Assembly (NCBI RefSeq): GCF_030129945.1
Contig: NZ_JARRAF010000041.1
Span: 1 to 37,180, forward strand
Direction: 5' to 3'
Origin: Parachitinimonas caeni
GTDB taxonomy: Bacteria > Pseudomonadota > Gammaproteobacteria > Burkholderiales > Chitinimonadaceae
Length of the DNA: 37,180 bases
The notes under the pieces were generated by a model that made no database searches, was not told the origin of the DNA, and saw only the letters and a list, made by a program, of their open reading frames with translations. Below are positions 15,695 through 23,727 of this stretch, piece after piece. The stretch's first letter is position 1. Every line of letters begins with the position of its first letter. The position numbers were made by a program, and so were the translations under genes.

Positions 15695-17566
15695 ATGAAC
15701 TCCCGATTCCTAGAGCTGTACAACCAAGAACTGCGCCATGTCCGCGAGATGGGCGTCGAGTTTGCGGCCGAGTATCCCAAAATTGCCCGTCGCCTGGGGC
15801 TGGGTGGTGTCGAGGTCGAAGACCCCTATGTCGAGCGACTGCTTGAAGGCTTTGGCTTTCTCAGTGCCCGTGTGCATTTGAAGCTGGAAGCCGAGTTTCC
15901 GCAGTTCACCCGGCATTTGCTGGAGATGATCTACCCGCATTACGGTAACCCGACACCCGCTGTTGCGATTGCGCAGATGGTGCCTTCGCAAGGCGCCAGC
16001 AATCTGGCCAATGGTTATACCGTGCCAAGAGGTTCGCGCATGCGGGGACTGCTGACGCATGGCGAGCAGACGGCTTGTGAATTTGTGTCTGCCCATGAAA
16101 TCAAGCTCTGGCCCATTGAGCTGGAATCGGCGCGTTACCAGACCTACGCGGCAGATCTGCCGCCGGGACGCTGGGGAAATACACCGATCAAGGGATTATT
16201 GCGCCTGCGCTTGCGTACACGAGGGGCGTTGCGCTTTGACCAGCTGCAGATTGATGACCTGCCAATTTTCCTGGCAGGGCCCGAGGATGTGGCGAGCCGC
16301 CTGCACGAACTGATTCTGGGTAATGCCGCTGGCCTGATGGTCAGTGATCCGAACCGACCGGGCGAAGGGGCCAGAGTCTTGCCGGCCAGCTGTGTCCAGC
16401 CTGTGGGCTTTGAGGACAACGAAGCGTTGTTGCCGTACGGCAACCGTTCCTTCCAGGGTTACCGGTTGCTGCATGAATATTTCGCCATGCCGCACCGTTA
16501 CCTGTTCTTCCGTCTGGCAGGCCTTGCCGACGAGATCCGGCGCGTTGGGGGTGATCAGATCGAGATCGTCCTGCCCTTCACCAAGGGCGATGATGCTTTG
16601 GCCTCGCTGGTGGATGGTGATGCCTTCAAACTGTTCTGCACGCCAGTCGTCAACCTGTTCCGCAAGCGGATTGACCGTATCCATCTGCAGCCTGGCGTAT
16701 TCGAGCATCATGTGGTGGTAGACCGTCGCCGGCCGCAGGATTTCGAGGTGTTCCAGCTGCTGCAGCTGGAAGGCTATACCGCCAATCAGCATGATGAGCA
16801 GATTTTCCGGCCGTTCTACGCCTCTTACGACGCGCCGCCGGAGTTACGCGGCGAAGCCTACTTCACCGTGCGGCGGGAGGCTCGGCTGCTATCCGACCGC
16901 CAGCGCCGAACCGGTGCGCGTGCCAGTTACGCCGGTAGCGAATTGTTTGTATCGCTGGTTGATCGCCAGCAGGCGCCGTTCCGGGCAGATCTGGATCAGC
17001 TGGGGGGGGAAGTGTTGGCCACCAACCGCGATCTGCCCCTGATGCTGCCAACCGGCGGCGACCACGACTTTACCTTGCTGGATACGGCTCCGGTTGATGC
17101 GGTGCGCTGTCTGCGCGGCCCGAGTCGGCCATTGGCGGCGGTTACTGAAGGGGAGATTGCCTGGCGATTCATCAGCCACTTGTCGCTTAACTATCTGAGC
17201 CTGACCGATCTGGACCCGCAGCAAGGAGCGGCAGCCTTGCGCGAGTTGCTGTCGCTCTACAGCGAGCGCGGCGACATTGTTTATGCCAAGCAGCTCGAAG
17301 GAATACGCTCGGTCAGCGCCAAGCCGGTAACGCGCCGGCTGCCCATGCCCGGCCCGATCGTATTCGGGCGCGGCATCGAAGTGCAGGTGCTGGTCGATGA
17401 GACACCGTTTGCCGGGTCCAGCCCCTTTCTGCTGGGCATGGTACTGGAGCGCTTCTTTGCCCGGCATGTCAGCCTTAACAGTTTCAGTCAGACAGTCCTG
17501 ACTTCTCAAACACGCGGAGAATTAAAGCGATGGTCAGCGAGAGCGGGCACACGCCAGATCGTGTAG
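15695..17566 (+). CDS. tssF: TssF baseplate subunit
   Basis: A protein of 623 residues from the ATG at 15695. TssF forms the baseplate wedge with TssG and TssE. The start FLELYNQELRHVREMGVEFA followed by EYPKIARRLGL is the family signature, then DPYVERLLEGFGFLSARVHL, DAEFP-type HLLEMIYPHYGNPTPA, and near the C-terminus RPLAAVTEGEIAWRFISHLS and NYLSLTDLD. The open frame extends further upstream into tssE, but the ATG at 15695 fits the family start. Its last 37 bases overlap the beginning of tssG, a common arrangement that implies coupled translation. Confidence 0.96.
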   Translation: MNSRFLELYNQELRHVREMGVEFAAEYPKIARRLGLGGVEVEDPYVERLLEGFGFLSARVHLKLEAEFPQFTRHLLEMIYPHYGNPTPAVAIAQMVPSQGASNLANGYTVPRGSRMRGLLTHGEQTACEFVSAHEIKLWPIELESARYQTYAADLPPGRWGNTPIKGLLRLRLRTRGALRFDQLQIDDLPIFLAGPEDVASRLHELILGNAAGLMVSDPNRPGEGARVLPASCVQPVGFEDNEALLPYGNRSFQGYRLLHEYFAMPHRYLFFRLAGLADEIRRVGGDQIEIVLPFTKGDDALASLVDGDAFKLFCTPVVNLFRKRIDRIHLQPGVFEHHVVVDRRRPQDFEVFQLLQLEGYTANQHDEQIFRPFYASYDAPPELRGEAYFTVRREARLLSDRQRRTGARASYAGSELFVSLVDRQQAPFRADLDQLGGEVLATNRDLPLMLPTGGDHDFTLLDTAPVDAVRCLRGPSRPLAAVTEGEIAWRFISHLSLNYLSLTDLDPQQGAAALRELLSLYSERGDIVYAKQLEGIRSVSAKPVTRRLPMPGPIVFGRGIEVQVLVDETPFAGSSPFLLGMVLERFFARHVSLNSFSQTVLTSQTRGELKRWSARAGTRQIV

Positions 17567-18561
17567 AGACGCTGGCGTACGCTCAGGAACACCCACGCGA
17601 ATACCAGCTTTTCCAGTTTCTGCGTCTGCTGGAATGCCTGAATGCCGACAAGCCACGGCTTGGTTACGCCCATCGTCCTGTTGATGAGCCGGTCAGGGTC
17701 AACCAGCCGCCATCCCTGCTGTTCGCGCCGAGCGAGGTCGAAAGCATTGAGGTGGATGCGGCGGGTCGGGCCAAGGTGGCGATTCATTCGTTCGGCTTGT
17801 TCGGGCCGAATGGCGCATTGCCGATTCATTTGTCTGAGTACGCCTGGGATCGTCAACATAATTATCGGGATTCGAGCTTTTCCGGTTTTGCTGACGTTTT
17901 CCATCATCGGATGGCCCTGTTGTTCTACCGGGCCTGGGCTACCTCACAACCCACGGTCGCGGCAGATCGACCGGATGACGACCGGTTTTCGCGGTTTGTC
18001 GGTGCAATGGCCGGCTACGGCATGGCTTCGCTACGCGAACGGGATGTGGTTGATGACCCGGCCAAGCTGTTTTATGCGGGCTTGCTTAGTCGCAATGTCA
18101 GAAATGCCGACTGTCTGCAACAGATTCTGCGAAACGATCTGGGCGTTGAAGTGGAGATCGAGCAGTTCAAGTTTCATTGGATGGAGATCCCACCCGATCA
18201 ACGCACGATGCTGGGTCGGCCCGGCCCGCAGAATGCGCTGGGGCAGGGGACCTTGATCGGCAGCCGGGTGCCGGATTGCCAGCATGCGGTGGGGATTACC
18301 CTTGGGCCGATGAGCCTTGCGCGCTACCGACAGTTCCTGCCGGGATCCCCGAGCCTGCAGCGCCTGCTCGACTGGTTGCGCAATTACGCGGGTTTTGAGT
18401 TCCGTTGGGATGTGCGCCTCAAGCTGGCCAAGCCTGAGGTGCCGGCGCTGAAGCTGGGGCGCGGCGGGGGGCAATTGGGCTGGACGACCTGGCTTGGCCA
18501 TTACAATCGGCCGGAAGATCCTGCCGATATGGCGATGACGCTGGAACTGGCTGTTGATTGA
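17530..18561 (+). CDS. tssG: TssG baseplate subunit
   Basis: A protein of 343 residues. TssG pairs with TssF in the baseplate wedge. Diagnostic segments are YQLFQFLRLLECLNADKPRL, FGLFGPNGALPIHLSEYAWD, DVFHHRMALLFYRAWATSQP and ECL-type GQGTLIGSRVPDCQHAVGIT, with a C-terminal LGWTTWLGHYNRPEDPADMA. GGAGA about 10 bases before the ATG is the ribosome site, inside the end of tssF. It is the last gene of the rightward tssJ-tssG set and is followed at once by a 16-bp palindrome. Confidence 0.95.
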   Translation: MVSESGHTPDRVETLAYAQEHPREYQLFQFLRLLECLNADKPRLGYAHRPVDEPVRVNQPPSLLFAPSEVESIEVDAAGRAKVAIHSFGLFGPNGALPIHLSEYAWDRQHNYRDSSFSGFADVFHHRMALLFYRAWATSQPTVAADRPDDDRFSRFVGAMAGYGMASLRERDVVDDPAKLFYAGLLSRNVRNADCLQQILRNDLGVEVEIEQFKFHWMEIPPDQRTMLGRPGPQNALGQGTLIGSRVPDCQHAVGITLGPMSLARYRQFLPGSPSLQRLLDWLRNYAGFEFRWDVRLKLAKPEVPALKLGRGGGQLGWTTWLGHYNRPEDPADMAMTLELAVD

Positions 18562-18596
18562 TCCATACCCGGCACCAGCAGGTGCCGGGTATGGAT
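18561..18596. terminator. Bidirectional terminator-like palindrome between tssG and tagH
   Basis: A perfect 16-bp inverted repeat (18561-18576 with 18581-18596) around the loop AGCA, overlapping the last base of tssG and ending 2 bases before the tagH stop codon. It serves two convergent genes. Neither side has a strong T-run, so termination strength is uncertain. Confidence 0.65.
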
Positions 18597-18598
18597 GG

Positions 18599-20605
18599 TT
18601 ACGACTTGTCGCCGTCCTTTTTAGGGGTGGGCGACATCAGGATGCTGGCAGAGAGCGGGTTCTCCAACGGCATCGAGAAGTTGGCATCGGTGTTCCGGGG
18701 AGTGGTCGGCGACAAGCCTAAGGGATCGCCCAAACCCAGAGGGTCGGCAACCGTGGTATGGGCGTGAACATCGAACACACCGCCCGGCGCCAGTGGATCG
18801 GCACCCGAGCCGCCTTGCAGGCCGAACAGGAGATCCAGGCTTTCACTGCGGTGGCGCGTTGGGTCCAGGTTATTTTGCTGGTGCATGGGGTCAACCAGAT
18901 CGACAGAGCGATTTTCGTTGGCTCGACCTAGACCCGTCCCCGGCTTGGGGCCGAGATCGAGATAGTTGGAAGCTGCCAGTGGTTGTGCGCCTGGTGCGGC
19001 AAACGGGTTGGCAATCACTTCGGATGCCGTCTTGTTTGGCTTCTGACCGGGTTTGGTGGCACCGAACATATCGGTTTCGTTAACCATCAGACTGCCGGGC
19101 CGGGCCGGTTCGGCAGGCGGCGGGGCCGACGAGGGGGTGGTGGCTGGTGCTGGGCTCAACCAGTCGTCAACGAGTGGTGATGGCGAAGTGCTGGCACCCA
19201 GCAAGCCAAGTGGGTCATCGACTGGCTTCGCGGCGGCTGGTGTAGCCTTGACCACGATGGTGGCGCCGAATGGATCGTCGGGTATCAGGTCTGCTGCGGG
19301 TTGTGGCGGCTGGCGCTCCGCAATCAATGGGGCCGGATTCACTGCTGGCGTCGGCTTGGCCGGGTTGTGCCAGTCGTCGGCTGGTGCGGTGGCCGGCGTA
19401 ACCCTGGCATCCGCCGCTACCACGAGGGGATCGCTGGTCGGTTTGGGCGTGGCTTGCATAACGATGGTGGCGCCGAACGGATTGCCCGGAATCAGATTAT
19501 TGGCGGGATGCGGCTGTGGTGCCGGGCCGCTGCCGGTGTTGGCCACAATGCCATCAAAGGGATCATCATCCGGAAACAGCGGTGAAGCCGGTTTAGGGCT
19601 GGTAATCGGCGCCGGCTCGATAATGGCTGCTGGTGCTGGTGCTGGTGCTGGTGCTGGTGCTGGTGCTGGTGCTGGTGCTGGTGCTGGTGCTGGTGTGGTG
19701 GGCGAACCGTTGCTGAACAAGGCAAACGGGTCATCGACCGGGATCGCAGCAGGACTGCTTGCAACGGCGGCCGGGCTTGGCGCCACCACTGGATCGCTGC
19801 CGAACAGGGCGAATGGATCATCAACCGGTACGGCGCTGCTGGCCGGGGCAGGATTGACTTCTGGTGCAGGCGGCGTAACAGGTGTTGGCGCGGCCGGGGC
19901 AAACAGCGCGAAGGGGTCGTCCGCCGGTAAGGGTGTTGCGGCATTGGGGGCGGCGCTTACCTGGGGTGCGGCCGGACTTCCGACCATTGGCGCTGTGGGG
20001 GGAAGCTCAGCCGGTGCCGTTGCAATGGGTGCGAGATCGGCAAATGGATCTACCGGAATCGGCGAAACGGGCAGGGCGGTGGGCGAGGATAGATCGCCGA
20101 ATAACGCAGCTTCGTCCGGGATCTGCGCAAGCGGTGTGCTGGCAGCTATCGGTTCCGGTGTTGGCGTGGCGACCGGCTCGCCCGGCAGGCCCAGGTCATC
20201 CGGAATCATGCCGACTGGTGCGGTGGCGGTGGAGGATGACAGGACGGCATAGGGGGTCGGTTGCGGAACCGGTGAGGCCGGGATGGCGCTGGAGCTCGTA
20301 TCCAGATCGACCTGCATGCGATAAATGCCGATGCGGATGTCGTCGTGATGGTTGAGCGCAGCAAATTTGCCGTATCCCAGTGGTCGGTCGTTCAGGAATA
20401 CCGGCAACAGATCGCCGAGATCTTTCAGGCGCCATTCACCATTGATGAGTTCGATGGATGCATGAACCTGCGAAAGATTGGCGTCGTTGCGCAAGCATAG
20501 CGAGTTGGCCGGGGCGCGACCCAGTGTGCCGCCCTCCATATCGAATGAGGCACCGATGCCGGTTTCCGGTGTGCGACCGTCGATACTGGTAATCCAGATT
20601 TTCAT
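18599..20605 (-). CDS. tagH: FHA-domain T6SS protein (TagH/Fha-like) with long Pro/Ala-rich tail
   Basis: A protein of 668 residues from the ATG at 20605, which has an excellent AGGAG ribosome site 8 bases upstream. Residues about 1-100 form an FHA domain (GGTLGRAPANSLCLRND, then LSQVHASIELINGEWRLKDL and FLNDRPLG): the GR and SxxH phosphopeptide-binding features are present, while the usual NG near the end reads ND. FHA proteins such as Fha1 respond to threonine phosphorylation and promote T6SS assembly. The remaining roughly 560 residues are low-complexity, rich in Pro, Ala, Asp and Thr, with repeated DDPFALF, PFGATIV and DPLGL motifs and an 11-unit Pro-Ala tract. The conserved C-terminal domain of classical TagH is not visible. 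It is transcribed alone, divergent from clpV. Confidence 0.85.
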   Translation of the reverse strand: MKIWITSIDGRTPETGIGASFDMEGGTLGRAPANSLCLRNDANLSQVHASIELINGEWRLKDLGDLLPVFLNDRPLGYGKFAALNHHDDIRIGIYRMQVDLDTSSSAIPASPVPQPTPYAVLSSSTATAPVGMIPDDLGLPGEPVATPTPEPIAASTPLAQIPDEAALFGDLSSPTALPVSPIPVDPFADLAPIATAPAELPPTAPMVGSPAAPQVSAAPNAATPLPADDPFALFAPAAPTPVTPPAPEVNPAPASSAVPVDDPFALFGSDPVVAPSPAAVASSPAAIPVDDPFALFSNGSPTTPAPAPAPAPAPAPAPAPAPAPAAIIEPAPITSPKPASPLFPDDDPFDGIVANTGSGPAPQPHPANNLIPGNPFGATIVMQATPKPTSDPLVVAADARVTPATAPADDWHNPAKPTPAVNPAPLIAERQPPQPAADLIPDDPFGATIVVKATPAAAKPVDDPLGLLGASTSPSPLVDDWLSPAPATTPSSAPPPAEPARPGSLMVNETDMFGATKPGQKPNKTASEVIANPFAAPGAQPLAASNYLDLGPKPGTGLGRANENRSVDLVDPMHQQNNLDPTRHRSESLDLLFGLQGGSGADPLAPGGVFDVHAHTTVADPLGLGDPLGLSPTTPRNTDANFSMPLENPLSASILMSPTPKKDGDKS
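19630..19695. repeat. Hexanucleotide microsatellite, (CTGGTG)11, within tagH
   Basis: Eleven perfect tandem copies of CTGGTG on the plus strand, encoding alternating Pro and Ala on the coding (minus) strand. Gain or loss of a unit would change the linker by two residues without a frameshift. Confidence 0.95.
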
Positions 20606-20865
20606 GCAGTGAGCTCCTGCGCAGAGGGTTGAATCTTGAACCGGGCAATTGTAGCAAACCCGCTTCACGCCGGCCTTGCAGGCTGTAAGGCTGGGGGCAG
20701 TGGGTTTTCGAGTATGTTGTAAAGGTGTCGTTGACGGCTGGAATGACGGTCCGGTTTGATTGGGTCGTGCAGGTTGGCCCAGGCAGGGGCCTGTGTTGAC
20801 TCGGGATGAGCCGTCAATCTGCCAAGTGTGCCAGTACCCATTTTCATGACAGGACAGCAAACAAG

Positions 20866-23607
20866 ATGACCGTTATCAATCGCGCCACGCTGTTTGGCAA
20901 ACTCAACCCACTGTTGTTCAAGGCAGTGGAAAGCGCCGTCGTTTTTGGCAAGCTGCGGCATCACCCCAAGGTCGAGCTGGTTCATTGGGTGAATCAGATT
21001 CTGAATCTACAGGACTCCGATTGGCATCGCGTCATCCGCCATTTTGGGCTGGATGAAGCAAAGCTTGCCAATGACCTGTCGGCGGTGCTTGAGCGGCTGC
21101 CACGCACTTCTGACAGCATCGACCTCTCGGCAGATCTGGAAAATGCTGTCGAGCGGGCCTGGGTTTATGCCTCATTGGCGTGCAATGCCGCCAATATCCG
21201 CGGTGTCCACCTGCTGGTGGGGATGCTGCACACCGGTTTTTTGTGTGATGCGCTGTTCAAGATTTCTTCCGAATTCCGTCGCATAGACCTGACACGCTTG
21301 GCAGCGGATAACGCCAGCATCGTCTCGGGCTCCCCGGAAGACCAATTGGCGACCAGCTTTCAGACGGCTGCTCCTGGCGAGGCCAGCGAGGCGATAGCGC
21401 CGGCTGCCATGGGCAAGCAGGAAGCGCTCAAGCGCTATGCCGTTGATCTGACCGCCCGCGCCCGGGCTGGCGAGCTGGACGCAGTAACAGGCCGTGACGA
21501 TGAGATCCGCCAGATCGTCGATATTCTGATGCGTCGGCGCCAGAATAATCCCTTGCTGACGGGGGAGGCTGGCGTTGGCAAGACCGCCGTGGTGGAAGGT
21601 TTCGCCCTGCGCATTGCCAAGGGAGATGTACCTCCACCTCTGCGTGAAGTGAGCCTGATGGTGCTGGATATTGGTCTGTTGCAAGCCGGCGCCAGCATGA
21701 AGGGGGAGTTTGAAAACCGATTGCGGCAGGTGATCGAGGAAGTCCAGTCCTCCGAGAAGCCCATCATTCTGTTCATTGATGAAGCTCATACCCTGATTGG
21801 TGCGGGTGGTGCGGCTGGCACCGGCGATGCCGCCAACCTGCTGAAGCCCGCCCTGGCGCGCGGTACTTTGCGGACTATCGCGGCCACGACCTGGAGCGAG
21901 TACAAGCGCCATATCGAGAAAGACCCGGCGCTGACCCGTCGCTTTCAGGTTGTACAGGTGCATGAGCCGGACGAGGCCAAGGCGCTGAAGATGATGCGTG
22001 GGCTGACCGACCAGCTTGAGCGACATCATGGTGTGCAGATTCTCGATAGCGCTCTCGAAGCCTCGGTGCGCCTCTCCCATCGCTATATTCCTGCCCGGCA
22101 GCTGCCGGATAAGTCGGTCAGCCTGCTGGATACCGCTTGCGCACGTGTGGCGGTCAGCCAGTATGCAACGCCGGGGCATATTGAAGACGAGCAAAAAGCC
22201 ATTGAGGCGCTGGAAACCGAATTGGCGATTGTTTGCCGGGAAGCTGCTATTGGCTTGGGAACACCGGGTCGCCGTGAAGTGATTGAGGCTGAACTGGCCG
22301 AGCGCCGCGCCGAACTGGCGACGCTGGAGGCCCGCTGGACGGCTGAGCGTGAGCTGACGCATTCCATTCTTGAGGCCCGCCGAGAGCTGGCAAAACTGGT
22401 GGCTGAGCTGGAGCAGGATGATGCCGAGGCCGCTGAGCTGGCTGCGTCAGCCGAAGAAGGCAGTGTGGATGGTGCGGCATTCATTGCCGAAGCCCAGCCC
22501 GCCTCTGATGCGGCAACGCGTGAAGAAAAGCTCGCACACCTGCAGGCGCTTCAGGCCAAGCTTGCCGAGTTGCAAGCGGACAAACCCTTGGTGCTATCGA
22601 CCGTAGATGAGATGGCTGTTGCGGCGGTCGTGGCCGATTGGACCGGCATTCCGGTTGGGCGCATGGTGAAAGACGAGATCGAAGCGGTGCTCAAGTTAGC
22701 TGATCGTTTGAATGAGCGGGTGCTTGGTCAGAACCATGCATTGGAGGCGATTGCCCGTCGCGTTCAGACCTCACGCGCCCGGCTTGATGATCCGAACAAG
22801 CCGATCGGAGTTTTCATGTTGGTGGGGCCGTCTGGCGTCGGTAAGACCGAAACAGCGCTGACGCTGGCGGAAATGCTCTACGGTGGCGAGCAGAACCTGA
22901 TTTCGATCAATATGAGCGAATTTCAGGAAGCCCACACCGTTTCTACCCTTAAAGGCGCTCCACCCGGTTATGTTGGTTATGGCGAAGGGGGGGTATTGAC
23001 CGAGGCGGTACGTCGGCGTCCTTACAGCGTGGTGCTGCTGGATGAGATCGAGAAGGCGCATTCCGATGTCCACGAAATCTTTTTTCAGGTTTTCGACAAA
23101 GGCTGGATGGAAGATGGCGAAGGACGTTATATCGACTTCCGCAATACGGTGATTTTACTCACCTCCAATGTGGGGAGCGATCTGGTGATGAGTCTATGCA
23201 AAGACCCGGAGCTGATGCCGGAACCCGAGGGTATTGCCAAGGCGCTGCGTGCGCCACTGCGCGAAGTCTTCCCGGCGGCGTTGCTGGGACGGCTGAACGT
23301 TGTACCGTACTACCCGCTCTCCGATGCCATTTTGGCGGATATTATCCGCCTGCAGCTGGATCGAATCGCCAAGCGGGTGTCGGCGAACCACAAGGTGGAT
23401 ATGCGCTACGACAGTAGCTTGATCGGCCTGATTGCGGCGCGTTGCAATGAAATCGAGAGTGGTGGCCGAATGATCGACGCCATCCTGACTAGTACCGTTT
23501 TACCGCGCCTGTCTACTGAGATCCTGTCTCGACTCTCCAAGGCCCAGTCTCTGCAAAGTATTGTGCTGTCTGCAGCAGAGGGCGAGATCGTCTATGAGTT
23601 CAGTTGA
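20866..23607 (+). CDS. clpV: TssH / ClpV AAA+ ATPase
   Basis: A protein of 913 residues that disassembles contracted TssBC sheath for reuse. Residues 1-150 form the ClpV N-domain (LFGKLNPLLFKAVESAVVFG, then VELVHWVNQIL). The two AAA+ modules have Walker A motifs GEAGVGKT (233-240) and GPSGVGKT (654-661), Walker B IILFIDEAHTLIGAGG and VVLLDEIEKAH, and are separated by the ClpB-type coiled-coil middle domain (about 440-560). The C-terminal Clp domain includes RPYSVVLLDEIEKAHSDVHE and GRLNVVPYYPLSD. The ATG at 20866 is preceded by AGGA and matches the family start; the open frame begins earlier. It is divergent from tagH, outside the main rightward operon, and followed by a strong terminator. 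Confidence 0.97.
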   Translation: MTVINRATLFGKLNPLLFKAVESAVVFGKLRHHPKVELVHWVNQILNLQDSDWHRVIRHFGLDEAKLANDLSAVLERLPRTSDSIDLSADLENAVERAWVYASLACNAANIRGVHLLVGMLHTGFLCDALFKISSEFRRIDLTRLAADNASIVSGSPEDQLATSFQTAAPGEASEAIAPAAMGKQEALKRYAVDLTARARAGELDAVTGRDDEIRQIVDILMRRRQNNPLLTGEAGVGKTAVVEGFALRIAKGDVPPPLREVSLMVLDIGLLQAGASMKGEFENRLRQVIEEVQSSEKPIILFIDEAHTLIGAGGAAGTGDAANLLKPALARGTLRTIAATTWSEYKRHIEKDPALTRRFQVVQVHEPDEAKALKMMRGLTDQLERHHGVQILDSALEASVRLSHRYIPARQLPDKSVSLLDTACARVAVSQYATPGHIEDEQKAIEALETELAIVCREAAIGLGTPGRREVIEAELAERRAELATLEARWTAERELTHSILEARRELAKLVAELEQDDAEAAELAASAEEGSVDGAAFIAEAQPASDAATREEKLAHLQALQAKLAELQADKPLVLSTVDEMAVAAVVADWTGIPVGRMVKDEIEAVLKLADRLNERVLGQNHALEAIARRVQTSRARLDDPNKPIGVFMLVGPSGVGKTETALTLAEMLYGGEQNLISINMSEFQEAHTVSTLKGAPPGYVGYGEGGVLTEAVRRRPYSVVLLDEIEKAHSDVHEIFFQVFDKGWMEDGEGRYIDFRNTVILLTSNVGSDLVMSLCKDPELMPEPEGIAKALRAPLREVFPAALLGRLNVVPYYPLSDAILADIIRLQLDRIAKRVSANHKVDMRYDSSLIGLIAARCNEIESGGRMIDAILTSTVLPRLSTEILSRLSKAQSLQSIVLSAAEGEIVYEFS

Positions 23608-23652
23608 GAGTTGTCGTCACGGCGCCAGCTGAAGACGCCGAGTGGTGCTTAT

Positions 23653-23684
23653 AAAAAAGGGACGTCTGCGACGTCCCTTTTTTT
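23653..23684. terminator. Bidirectional intrinsic terminator after clpV
   Basis: AAAAAAGGGACGTC (23653-23666) pairs with GACGTCCC plus a T-run (23670-23684) around a 3-base loop TGC. A-tract on one side and T-tract on the other let it serve both clpV and the convergent glycosyltransferase gene. Confidence 0.93.
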
Positions 23685-23727
23685 GGTACGCGGATGAATT
23701 GATATCCGGCATACGTGACAGAAGTAT

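Noticed and set aside
19630-19695. Tandem repeats as a possible CRISPR array
   Set aside because: A 6-base unit without spacers, inside a coding region; no cas genes.
19053-20252. 399-residue Gly/Ala-rich plus-strand ORF
   Set aside because: It is the antisense of the Pro/Ala-rich tagH tail, whose composition avoids stops on the other strand.
20606-20865. Sigma-54-like TTGGCCC motif in the tagH/clpV divergent region
   Set aside because: The spacing between the GG and GC cores is off by one base and the -24 element is poor.
21172-22362. 396-residue minus-strand ORF within clpV
   Set aside because: Antisense to the conserved AAA+ coding sequence.
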